Position numbers and translations under genes: made by a program. Positions 22,062-30,160 of a DNA stretch of 33,872 bases are shown one piece after another; position 1 is the first letter of the stretch; every line of letters begins with the position of its first letter. Location of the stretch: contig WELA01009689.1 of NCBI GenBank assembly GCA_009602735.1, positions 308,546 through 342,417 of the forward strand, written 5' to 3'. The notes beneath the pieces were generated by a model, which searched no databases, was not told the DNA's origin, and saw nothing but the letters and a program-made list of their open reading frames with translations. The DNA is from Mesotaenium endlicherianum (lineage: Eukaryota > Streptophyta > Zygnematophyceae > Zygnematales > Mesotaeniaceae).

Positions 22062-23813
22062 TTAACAGCTCTTTAATCTTCTCGATGGCTTGTCACCCCA
22101 TAGCCACTTCTCCTGCTTCTTCAACATGTCCGTGAGCGGTGCACACACCTTGGCAAATCCTTCAATGAAACGTCGGTAATAATTCGCCATGCCGAGGAAA
22201 CTCCTGAGTTGATGAATATCAGCAGGTACCGGCCAATCTCTGACTGCTTGCACCTTCTTCTGCTCCACCTTGACTCCTTCAGCTCCCACTATGTGTCCAA
22301 GAAACTCGACCTCCTTGAGACAGAAGTCGCACTTGCTCATCTTCCCATACAGCTTTTGATCTCTCAAGACCTCCAACACCTTCCTCAGATGCCCCACATG
22401 CTCCTCCAAGGTCTTCGAATAGATCAGGATGTCGTCCAAAAATACCACCACAAACTGGTCCAAGTAGGGTCTGAAGATACTATTCATGAGTCCCATGAAT
22501 GTAGCAGGTGCATTGGTCAATCCAAAAGGCATGACTGTGAACTCAAACAAACCATAACGGGTTCTGAAAGCAGTCTTCTGAACGTCTCCTTCCGCAATCC
22601 GTACCTGGTGATAGCCACTCCTCAAATCGATCTTCGAGAAATACTTCGCCCCGACAAGCCTGTCAATCAACTCGTCCACTCGTGGAAGTGGGTACCTGTT
22701 CTTGATGGTGACCTTGTTGAGTGCCCGGTAGTCGACACACATCCTCATAGTCCCATCCTTCTTCTTCACAAATAAGACTGGCGCTGCAAATGGAGACTCG
22801 CTGGGTCGGATGAATCCCTTCTCCAACAACTCTGTCAGCTGCTTCTTCAACTCATCCAACTCCGCAAACGATTGTCGATAGGCGGGTCTCACTGGTGGCT
22901 TGCTCCCTGGTTCCAACTCAATCTTGTGCTCCATAGCTCTCTGTGGAGGTAATCCTGCAGGTAGTTCCTCAGGAAATACGCACTTGAACTCCTCCAACAG
23001 CGCCTTAATTTGGGCAGGCATCTCAGCAGGCTTCTTCTCTTGAGCAGTTGGGCTCTGCTCCTTCTGAGCAAGGGGATCAGACACCACTACTTGCTCCTCC
23101 GGCGATGTACATTCGCCCAGGCTGTTAGGATTCACGCTTGCTCCATCTGATGACCTGGCCAGGGCCACCGAAACAAGGTACATCTCCTTCACCTGATTCG
23201 CCCTGCATAGCTTCTTAACTTGCAGGCTCGACAGAAGACAGTTACTTGTGGTCGTATCTACCTCCACCTGTTTCGCTGTCTCCATTCGACCATCACGCCC
23301 TTGGACTTTCACTTGTCCTGTGCTCCAGTGCACTTGAGGGTTGGCTTTCCTTAGCCATGGTCGGCCCAATATCACCTCATGGTGACCCAACTCTGCCTGC
23401 TCCATAACTTCCTTACTCCGGTGCCCCGCTACTTCCACGTGAATAGCTTCCGTAGGTGCACCACACTTGAGTCTCTGCCCATTTGCCAAAATTGCCTCCT
23501 TAGGCTCATAATGCTTCTGCACAGGGACTCGCCACTCTTTCACCAGCTTCTTGTGCACAAAGTTTGCACTTGCGCCACTGTCGACCATACACTTCGCATT
23601 GTTGCCGTCGACCACTCCTTCCACGATGATAGGCTTGTCAACGTCTCGTCCTTTGCTTCTCGGCAGGCTCCTGGGGATAACCTCCTTGTGAGTTCTCGTC
23701 TTCACGCCAGTAGACACCCCAGAACGACTTACTGGCGTCCTCCTTTTTCCTGCTGTTGAGGTTGCTTCGCCTTCACATGACAGTCTCGAGCCAGATGTCC
23801 AAGCTTGCCGCAA
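22062..23813 (-). CDS. pol, 5' part: protease and reverse transcriptase (gypsy)
   Basis: A 583-residue open frame; the first residues overlap the end of gag. The retropepsin active site is DSGA at residues 78-81. Reverse transcriptase spans about 330-500, with [11 protein letters not shown] (D396), the [10 protein letters not shown] block and the catalytic LDD at 459-461. The frame is -1 relative to gag and overlaps its 3' end by 85 bases, which fits translation by frameshifting, but no clear slippery site was identified. It ends early because ten bases present in the older copy (beside a repeated CAAG) are missing near 22100, separating this frame from RNase H and integrase. Confidence 0.9.
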   Translation of the reverse strand: MRQAWTSGSRLSCEGEATSTAGKRRTPVSRSGVSTGVKTRTHKEVIPRSLPRSKGRDVDKPIIVEGVVDGNNAKCMVDSGASANFVHKKLVKEWRVPVQKHYEPKEAILANGQRLKCGAPTEAIHVEVAGHRSKEVMEQAELGHHEVILGRPWLRKANPQVHWSTGQVKVQGRDGRMETAKQVEVDTTTSNCLLSSLQVKKLCRANQVKEMYLVSVALARSSDGASVNPNSLGECTSPEEQVVVSDPLAQKEQSPTAQEKKPAEMPAQIKALLEEFKCVFPEELPAGLPPQRAMEHKIELEPGSKPPVRPAYRQSFAELDELKKQLTELLEKGFIRPSESPFAAPVLFVKKKDGTMRMCVDYRALNKVTIKNRYPLPRVDELIDRLVGAKYFSKIDLRSGYHQVRIAEGDVQKTAFRTRYGLFEFTVMPFGLTNAPATFMGLMNSIFRPYLDQFVVVFLDDILIYSKTLEEHVGHLRKVLEVLRDQKLYGKMSKCDFCLKEVEFLGHIVGAEGVKVEQKKVQAVRDWPVPADIHQLRSFLGMANYYRRFIEGFAKVCAPLTDMLKKQEKWLWGDKPSRRLKSC

Positions 23814-24760
23814 CTATAGCACGGTCCTCTCGGCTTGAAATTCTGCTGCCTGCGCTGGTACTGCACAAGTCCCAACTCCATGGGTACTGGACCTTGAACA
23901 CTCGTGCTTGGCGCTTGAGATCCAAAGTGTCGATATCCTCCAAAGTTGTGGCTGCCCCACTGCCTCTGACTATACTCCACAGCGTCGACCCTTGTTGCCA
24001 ATGCCATCATTTCTCCAAGACTGGTAGGGTCCTTGAGCGCCACTTCCTTGGCCACAGTTGGCTTGAGTCCCCTCTTGAACTTGTCCATCATCTCCGACTC
24101 GTGCATGGATGGACATTGAAGCACCAGCTCGTTGAAGCGCGATACATACTCCTGAACGCTTCCTCGCTGACGAAGGCGCACCAATAGATCTCGAGCGGTA
24201 GCCTCGGGTGCAATAGGTTGAAATTGCCTCTTCAAGCCTTCAAATAGCTGATCAACAGTAGCAGGAACTCCAGACAGCTGCTCTTCTCGTTCATACCAAG
24301 CTCCAGCACTCTTCTGCAGCAAAGTTATGACAAAGGCGACTTGCCTGTCGGGCGTGAGCGCAGAATACTCCATAAACTTCTTCACTCCAAAAATCCATTG
24401 ATGAACAGGCGGCGATCCACGCTCTCCAGTATAAACTTCAGGCTTAGGTGCACGCACTCCTGATGCGGGTGGAATAACTGGTTGCACCACTGGGTTAACA
24501 TGAATCGGTGGTACAACAGGTGCAGGTGCCGAACTCGTCGAAGCGGCGTTCCCCATAACAACTCGCACCATTCTCTCCACCTCCGCGCGCATATTTTGTT
24601 GAAACTGGGTGTAGACTTCTCCTCCAATTGCATTTGCCATTTGCCTTAGCATCGCCTGCATCTCTTGTTGCTCTCTGGTCATTGTTGGTGCTGCCTGCTG
24701 CCCCGCGCGCTCAACATGCTCGACATGTTCGCCTCCTCCAGCTGCCGGCTGCGACTCCAT
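23729..24760 (-). CDS. gag polyprotein with CCHC zinc knuckle (gypsy)
   Basis: 343 residues from an ATG 21 bases inside the primer-site region. The central segment ([20 protein letters not shown] onward) is the retrotransposon gag domain, which builds the particle. A zinc knuckle C-X2-C-X4-H-X4-C lies at residues 314-327 ([14 protein letters not shown]) and should bind element RNA. The frame is intact from start to stop. The corresponding gene in the older copy is broken. Confidence 0.92.
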   Translation of the reverse strand: MESQPAAGGGEHVEHVERAGQQAAPTMTREQQEMQAMLRQMANAIGGEVYTQFQQNMRAEVERMVRVVMGNAASTSSAPAPVVPPIHVNPVVQPVIPPASGVRAPKPEVYTGERGSPPVHQWIFGVKKFMEYSALTPDRQVAFVITLLQKSAGAWYEREEQLSGVPATVDQLFEGLKRQFQPIAPEATARDLLVRLRQRGSVQEYVSRFNELVLQCPSMHESEMMDKFKRGLKPTVAKEVALKDPTSLGEMMALATRVDAVEYSQRQWGSHNFGGYRHFGSQAPSTSVQGPVPMELGLVQYQRRQQNFKPRGPCYSCGKLGHLARDCHVKAKQPQQQEKGGRQ

Positions 24761-24780
24761 AATATAATATGCAAACTAGC

Positions 24781-24795
24781 CCAGCTCCGATACCA
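24781..24795 (-). promoter_or_regulatory. Primer-binding site of the young gypsy element
   Basis: Two bases inside the 5' LTR, the minus strand reads TGGTATCGGAGCTGG. Apart from one base this matches the plant initiator-Met tRNA primer site TGGTATCAGAGC. Confidence 0.85.
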
Positions 24796-24797
24796 GA

Positions 24798-25541
24798 TGA
24801 AAGGGGCAAAGTGCCCTAGTGGAAGCGTAGTGACTCACGAGGAAAGGAACTAGTTGCCATCATACTAGAGAGTGCAGCGGCATATCACTAACAAAGCTTA
24901 GGAAAATTACTCAACATTTTGAGTAGCAGGAAACTGCTCACAAATGATGTAGGATGGAAGGCCTTGTCATTACAAACCCGTAGAAATTTACAGAAGTGAA
25001 AACTGATAAGAAACAAAGAAGTTATGCCTATTTATAATTTTCTGCCTAAGTTCTCCCCCCTAGGAGGAAGCTACGGATTTTCCTAAGTGTTCGTCAAATC
25101 GTCCCTTCCAGAATATTCGTGAGTAAGCCAGATCAGTCTAATCTGACGTGTCGGGCCGAATTGACGTCCACATACATGCATCGACATTACTAGAATATTC
25201 TATCTTAGACGCGCTAGGCTAAACCGAAACTTCTAGGTAAATCGACCTAGTCGGCACTCCGCGTCAGCCGAACTTACGTGAAGGTTCGAGTTCATTCTAA
25301 CGGGCCAGATCGCTCGACGCTGTCGGTCAATCCGACGGTCGCGCTCACCGCGAATTAAGGACAGTCGTCAACCGACCTCAAAACTAATAAAACTTCGGAA
25401 ATCCATAACTCTCTCAAGACTTGACCAAATTCGATGAACTTTATATCAAAATGACCACAAAAATGCACTCTACATGAATACACAATCAAAACATAATTTT
25501 ATGAAACTCAAAAATGCACTTTATAAACCTATGACCTTACA
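24798..25541 (-). repeat. 5' LTR of the young gypsy element
   Basis: 744 bases, TG...CA ends. It carries a TATAAATA promoter box on the minus strand at 25029-25036, expected to drive element transcription leftward. It is followed by the right target duplication CCAAG. Confidence 0.95.
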
Positions 25542-25864
25542 CCAAGGAAGTGGCACTCAAGGACCCAACGAGTCTTGGAGAAGTGATGGCATTGGCGACG
25601 AGGGTCGTCGCTGTGGAGTATAGTCAGAGGCAGTGGGGCAACCACAACTTTGAAGGACATCGACACTATGGATCTCAAGCGCTAAGCACAAGTGGTCAAG
25701 GTCCAGTACCTATGGAGTTGGAACTTGTTCAGGTTCAGCGCAGGCAGCAAAATTTCAAGCCGAGAAGACATTGCTATAACTGTGGCAAGCTTGGGCATCT
25801 GGCTCAAGACTGTCGTGTGAAGGTGAAGCAACCTCAGCAACAGGAAGAAGGAGGACGCCAGTAA
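25542..25864 (+). pseudogene. gag remnant, 3' part, of the old gypsy element
   Basis: Resumes the old gag straight after the young insertion ([14 protein letters not shown]...). It keeps a complete zinc knuckle, [14 protein letters not shown], and ends with GGRQ and a stop, as in the young copy. It is cut off from its own start by 6,133 bases of inserted element. Confidence 0.88.
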
Positions 25865-26236
25865 GTCGTTATGGGGTGTCTACTGGCGTGAAGATGGGAA
25901 TCCACAAGGAGGTCATCCCCAGGAGCCTGTCGAGAAGCGAAAGACGAGACGTAAAATCATGGTAGAAGGAGTAGCCAACGGCAACAAGGCGAAATGTATG
26001 GTCGACAGTGGCGCAAGTGCAAATTTTGTGCACAAGAAGCTGGTGAAAGAGTGGCAAATCCCTGTGCATAAGCATTATGAGCCTAAGGAGGCAATTTTGG
26101 GAAATGCGCAGAGACTCAAGTTTGGTGCACCTACGGAAGCTATTCACGTGGAAGTAGCAGGGCACCACAGTAAGGAAGTTATGGAGCAGGCAGAGTTAGG
26201 TCACCATGAGGTGATATTGGGCCGACCATGGCTAAG
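25865..26236 (+). pseudogene. Protease region remnant of the old gypsy element
   Basis: Aligns with the young pol from just after gag through DSGA ([18 protein letters not shown]) to ILGRPWLR. A local deletion near 25950 puts in-frame stops before the protease. The sequence breaks after GGCTAAGGAA, at the TRIM-like element. Confidence 0.85.
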
Positions 26237-26506
26237 GAACAAAAAGGTAACTTGAGATACTTTGATCGCGCGCCAATTGTACTCATACAATTCAAACCGA
26301 CACTTCCATCGCTCCACGCGACGTGTTGCACGCGCCGCATCCGGCCACGCGGCGGATCGTTACACTCCTCCCACCTACAAGTGTGCACGTCCCGAGCACT
26401 CATGCTCCGGCACCCGTGAGGGACATTGTTTCGGGATAGTGTTCTTTCTTCGCACAATCCAAAGATCGCCGTACGGTCGTACCATCGACGAGTTTCGCAC
26501 CCCGCA

Positions 26507-26518
26507 GGATTTGAACCC
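26507..26518 (-). other. tRNA T-arm / B-box-like motif in the TRIM interior
   Basis: The minus strand reads GGGTTCAAATCC, close to the T-loop and polymerase III B-box consensus GGTTCGANTCC, about 31 bases after the primer site. The flanks do not fold into a full tRNA, so this is a motif and not a tRNA gene. Confidence 0.5.
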
Positions 26519-26549
26519 TCGTCTCCTAGACACGGTTGCGTACGTTCGC

Positions 26550-26561
26550 GCTCCGATACCA
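26550..26561 (-). promoter_or_regulatory. Primer-binding site of the TRIM-like element
   Basis: TGGTATCGGAGC on the minus strand, one base inside the LTR. It is the same 12 bases as in the young gypsy element nearby, including the unusual G. Confidence 0.8.
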
Positions 26562-26701
26562 ATGTAGCGATACGAACGGAAAGGTAACTCGAGGTGCTTT
26601 GATCGCGCGCCAATTGTACTTATACAATTCAAACCGGCACTTCTATCGCTCTACGCGACGTGTCGCACGCGCCGCATCCGGCCACGCGGCAAATCGTTAC
26701 A

Positions 26702-27305
26702 CTAGTGGCTATCATCAGGTACCAATTGCGGAAGCAGATGTTCAGAAGACTGCTTTCAAGACTCGCTATGGCTTATTCGAGTTCACAGTCATGTCTTTTG
26801 GGTTGACTAAAGCACCTGCTACATTCATGGGACTCATGAATAGTATCTTCAAACCCTACTTGGACCAGTTTGTGGTGGTATGTTTGGACGACATCTTGAT
26901 CTATTCGAAAACCTTGAAGGAGCATGTGGAGCATTTCAAGAAGGTGTTGGAGGTCTTAAGAGATCAGAAGCTGCATGGGAAAATGAGCAAGTGCGACTTC
27001 TGTCTCAAAGAAGTCGAGTTTCTTGGGCACATAGTGGGAGTTGAAGGAGTTAAGGTGGAGCAGAAGAAGGTGCAAGCAGTCAGAGATTGGCCGGTACTTG
27101 CTGATATCCATCAACTTAGGAGCTTCCTCGGCATGGTTAATTATTATCGACGCTTCATTGAAGGATTTGCCTAGGTGTGTGCACCGCTCACGGGCATGTT
27201 GAAGGAGCAGGAGAAGTGGCTATAGGGTGACAAGGAGCAGCAAGCCATTGAGAAGATTAAGGGGTTATTGACACAAGCACCTGTGTTGACAATTGCCAGT
27301 TCAGA
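26702..27305 (+). pseudogene. Reverse transcriptase remnant of the old gypsy element
   Basis: Aligns with the young reverse transcriptase from SGYHQV to the linker before RNase H. The catalytic block survives as [11 protein letters not shown] (GACGAC at 26887-26892), with Cys where the young copy has Phe. Stops occur at 27172 and near 27222. It retains the ten bases near 27230 that the young copy has lost. It breaks at 27305, at the solo LTR. Confidence 0.9.
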
Positions 27306-28052
27306 TGAAATGAAGCGACTTACCAATAGGCGATTAACAATTGTTGAAGATCTTTATATCAGCGAGTAATCTTTATGGTGTTTTCTGTTCACTGATTAAA
27401 CAGCAAAAGGCAACACACTAGCAGTGGACAATACTTGCAAGTCAAATGCAAATTAACTAGCATCAATAATGCAATTTGTAAACTCATACATAAGCAAGGC
27501 TAGAAAGCAATGCGTATCAATGGCTTCTTGCCTTGGATTCAGATCTCTCTCAGTAAGCAGTACAAGGGAGTTGGCCTCGTTTCCGAATGCCGAATTCGAG
27601 AGCAATACCTAGCACATGTACATGGAATGAGTTTGCTGTTCAACAGCAAGTGCGATGGCACCGCCTACCCGGGAGTTAACCACGTTGGTAAGACCTTGGC
27701 TAACCAAATCCACAACCATCTCCCATCATCCCAAATCGCCATCCACCTTAAGGGTGTCATCTGGCCACTCATCTAGCACACAACACTTAGATGCATAGCG
27801 AGGCAATTCGCTGCTGCCGAGTACTGCAGCCAGCTCACTGTCAAAGAATGTGTCAGCAAGGTGACACAAGTCAACAGGTTGACCTAGTGGACTTCAGCCT
27901 ACTACTCTCGGCTGAGTCATTTAACTAAGTTACAAGTAGCCAGCAGACTTAAATTTAGCAGATTAAATATCAACTAAAGTTCAGCAGGCTGAACTTATTT
28001 AACTATATATCTCAATTAATATTATACTTATTCAATATACTGATTCATTACA
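27306..28052. mobile_element. Solo LTR of an unrelated element, 747 bases
   Basis: Begins TGAAATGAAG and ends ATTCATTACA, so the ends are short imperfect inverted repeats of TG...CA type. It is flanked by a five-base duplication TCAGA (27301-27305 and 28053-28057), and the host reverse transcriptase/RNase H reading resumes exactly after it. There is no internal region. Single LTRs like this normally arise by recombination between the two LTRs of a full element. Its sequence is unlike the gypsy LTRs nearby. A short open frame at 27510-27776 has no recognisable content. Confidence 0.88.
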
Positions 28053-28427
28053 TCAGAGCTTCCTTTCACCATCATCACGGACGCATCCAATTTTGCAGTG
28101 GGAGTTATTCTTCTCCAGGACCAGGGCAAAGGATTGCAACCTGTGGCATACGAGAGCAGGAAGTTGACTCTTGCAGAGCAGAACTATACAGTACACGAGC
28201 GGGAGATGTTGGCTATTATCCAGGCTTTGAGGATTTGACGATGTTATATGGACGACCGAAAGGTGTTCATCAAGACCGACCTCAAGAGCTTGGAGCTTGG
28301 AGCTTGGAGCTTGTTCATGACGCAGCCAACGTTGACACCAAGACAGGCAAGGTGGATGGAGTTTCTGCAACAGTTCGACCACAAGATTGAGTACTTACTT
28401 GAGAAGATCAACTCTGCAGACGCTTTA
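28053..28427 (+). pseudogene. RNase H remnant of the old gypsy element
   Basis: Matches the young RNase H (ELPFTIITDASNFAVG onward). It has a premature stop near 28236 and a local triplication of GAGCTTGGA near 28288-28313. It ends inside the codons for NPADAL, where an LTR in the opposite orientation begins at 28428. Confidence 0.88.
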
Positions 28428-29225
28428 TGAAAGGGGCAGAGTGCCCTAGTGGAAGCGTAGTGACTTGCGAGGAAAAGAACTAGTTGCAATCATATTAAAG
28501 AGTGCAGCGACATATCACTAAGAAAGCCTAGGAAAATTACTCAACGCATTGAGTAGCAAAAAAGTGCTTACAAATAGACTAGGATGAAAGTTCTCGTCAT
28601 TACAAACCCGTAGAAAAAGGGAAAACTGATGAGAATCGAAGAAGTTATGCCTATTAATAGTTTTCTACGACGATCGCTCGCCCCTAGGAGGGAGGGCCGC
28701 TTAGCAACGGATTTTCCTAAGTGATTGTCAAATCGTCCCTTCCAGAATATTCGTGACTAGGCCAGATCAGCCTCATCCGACGTGTCGGGCCAATTTGACG
28801 TCCACATGCATGCATCGAAATATTCAGAATATACTAACTTAGACGCGCTAGGCTAATCCAAAACTTCTAGGTAAATCGACTTAGTCGGCACTCCGCGTCA
28901 GCCGAAATTACGTGAAGGTTCGAATTCACTCTAACAGCCCAGATCGCTCGACGCTGTCGGTCAATCCGACGGTCACGCTCTCCGCGAATTAAGGACAGTC
29001 GTCGACCAACCTTAAAATTAATTAAACTTCAAAATCCATAACTTTTTCAATACGTCACCAAATTTGACGAATAAATTATCAAAATGACCACAAAAAATCA
29101 GTCTACAATCCTATGACCTTACATCATCCCCCTATTCAAGACGCAACGTCCTCGACGCTAACTGCAGATAACGCCTCAACTTACTCTTACAATGAGTCAA
29201 GTTGGCCTCGGGCTCCCAAGCGTTG
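28428..29225 (-). mobile_element. 3' LTR and internal stub of a third gypsy copy
   Basis: A 696-base LTR of the same family (28428-29123, TGAAAGGGG...CTTACA) is followed by about 100 bases matching the extreme 3' interior of the young copy (polypurine region and pol end). It then stops abruptly. Orientation is minus, opposite to the host element. The rest of this copy is missing, probably by deletion or recombination with the LTR fragment at 29229. Confidence 0.85.
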
Positions 29226-29228
29226 TTT

Positions 29229-29429
29229 TCAAATCTGTAAATTTCTACGGGTTTGTAATGACGAGACCTTTCATCCTAGTCCATTTGTAAGCACTTTCTT
29301 GCTTCTCAAAATGTCGAGTAATTTTCCTAGGCTTTCTTAGTGATATGCCGCTGCACTCTTTAGTATGATTGCAATTAGTTCTTTTCCTCGTGAGAAACTA
29401 CGCTTCCGCTAGGGCACTCTGCCCCTCCA
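29229..29429 (+). repeat. LTR fragment (3' end, plus orientation)
   Basis: Matches the last 200 bases of the old 5' LTR (TCTGTAAATTTCTAC... to GGGCACTCTGCCCCTCCA). It is probably what is left of the old element's 3' LTR. It is the inverted complement of the start of the LTR at 28428. Confidence 0.85.
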
Positions 29430-29606
29430 GTAGGTATGGTAGTCTGCTTTGCACAAGTCGCAGAGCAACATCTGGGCGCTTCAACTAGGTTTTTGGCAGA
29501 ATTGACAAGGATGAGTAGAAGACGCTGTGGCTAAGGTAGGGCCTTGGATAAGCAGAAGGTTAAGCAAATTACGAGGCGCACGATTGCGCATGCTGTCTTT
29601 AGTGGA

Positions 29607-30160
29607 TCAACCACGAGATTCAACGAGCGTGAGGACGCCAATAAAGGCAATTGCAGCAACTCGCATGATAAGGGACTGACTAGATACGTCTAGAGTAAAT
29701 TGTGATTGGTGCTTTAGGTATACGATGTTCCCCACCAAGTAGGACGGAATAAGGGGTTGATACAGACCGTTGCAAGTGTGGGCATAACAAAATGTGTCGC
29801 AGTGTTGCACAATGCGCAAAATGTTCATGGCCATAAGCATGACACGCTGGAAGAGGAGGGAGCAACCCTGAAATACAGCAACCCACACCTGCGGATTGTC
29901 AAGCGACAGCGGCGTATCCAAGTGCGGATGAAGAGCAGAAGGAAAAACGGGATGTTGACCATACAACAAGAAGTAAGGAGAAAATGTGCGGAGCAAAACC
30001 CGCCGACTAAAGTATAGCCCATCTGCAGCCATGGGAGAGTTAGATCCAAATCAGCAATGTTGTGTTGCAGCCTGCAGGCTACGCTTGCGCAGCCTGCGCT
30101 TGATTATCTACATAACGCGTTCGGCGAGCCCATCCGCTTCAAAGGCTTTTGATCTCTTCA
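29607..30160 (-). pseudogene. Decayed integrase fragment of a different gypsy family
   Basis: In shifted frames on the minus strand one reads an ADGLAERV-type block (the integrase glutamate region), LDLTLPWLQMGY, SPYFLLYGQHPVFPS, and then a C-terminal VYLKHQSQFTLDVSSQS segment. All are characteristic of gypsy integrases, but of another family than the chromodomain element to its left. Frameshifts and stops show that it is dead. No LTR was found for it. Confidence 0.65.

Larger units (their letters stand above)
19409..25541 (-). mobile_element. Full-length Ty3/gypsy chromodomain retrotransposon (younger copy)
   Basis: Length 6,133 bases, with 744-base LTRs at both ends, primer site, gag, pol and polypurine tract in the expected order on the minus strand. 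It is flanked by a five-base target duplication CCAAG (19404-19408 and 25542-25546). Domain order is gag, protease, reverse transcriptase, RNase H, integrase and chromodomain, which places it among the chromoviruses. The LTRs differ at about a dozen positions by eye (roughly 1.6%), so insertion is fairly recent but not current. pol is split by a 10-base deletion, so this copy is probably not autonomous. Confidence 0.95.
26237..26701 (-). mobile_element. TRIM-like miniature LTR element
   Basis: Two similar terminal repeats (26237-26364, missing its first bases, and 26563-26701, 139 bases, TGTAGCGAT...ATCGTTACA) flank 198 bases of non-coding sequence. On the minus strand the interior begins with a primer site, TTGGTATCGGAGCGCG, directly inside the 26563 LTR. 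It ends with a purine tract, GGTGGGAGGAG, directly before the other LTR. These are the hallmarks of a terminal-repeat retrotransposon in miniature. It encodes no protein and must have used enzymes from another element. No target duplication is visible. About 730 bases of the host element, between protease and the SGYHQV part of reverse transcriptase, are missing at this site. Confidence 0.8.
17993..29429 (+). mobile_element. Old, broken Ty3/gypsy chromovirus-type element (host of nested insertions)
   Basis: The pieces align in order with the younger copy at 19409-25541: 5' LTR (17993-18678), primer site, gag (18716-19408 and 25542-25864), protease (25865-26236), reverse transcriptase (26702-27305), RNase H (28053-28427), and an LTR 3' part (29229-29429). 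Integrase and chromodomain are absent. It has stops, small deletions and four interruptions, so it is dead. The left flank (AGCAA) is not repeated after 29429 (GTAGG), so the right end may come from a rearrangement and not from the original insertion. Confidence 0.85.

Noticed and set aside
26500..26562. A tRNA gene on the minus strand
   Set aside because: Only the T-arm-like motif fits; no acceptor stem or anticodon arm can be paired, and the sequence has the place and ends of an LTR-element interior.
26179..26632. Open frames across the TRIM-like element
   Set aside because: They cross the LTR boundaries and have no similarity to retroelement proteins.
27510..27776. 88-residue plus-strand frame in the 27306-28052 insert
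   Set aside because: It lies wholly inside a solo LTR defined by a target duplication and shows no domain.
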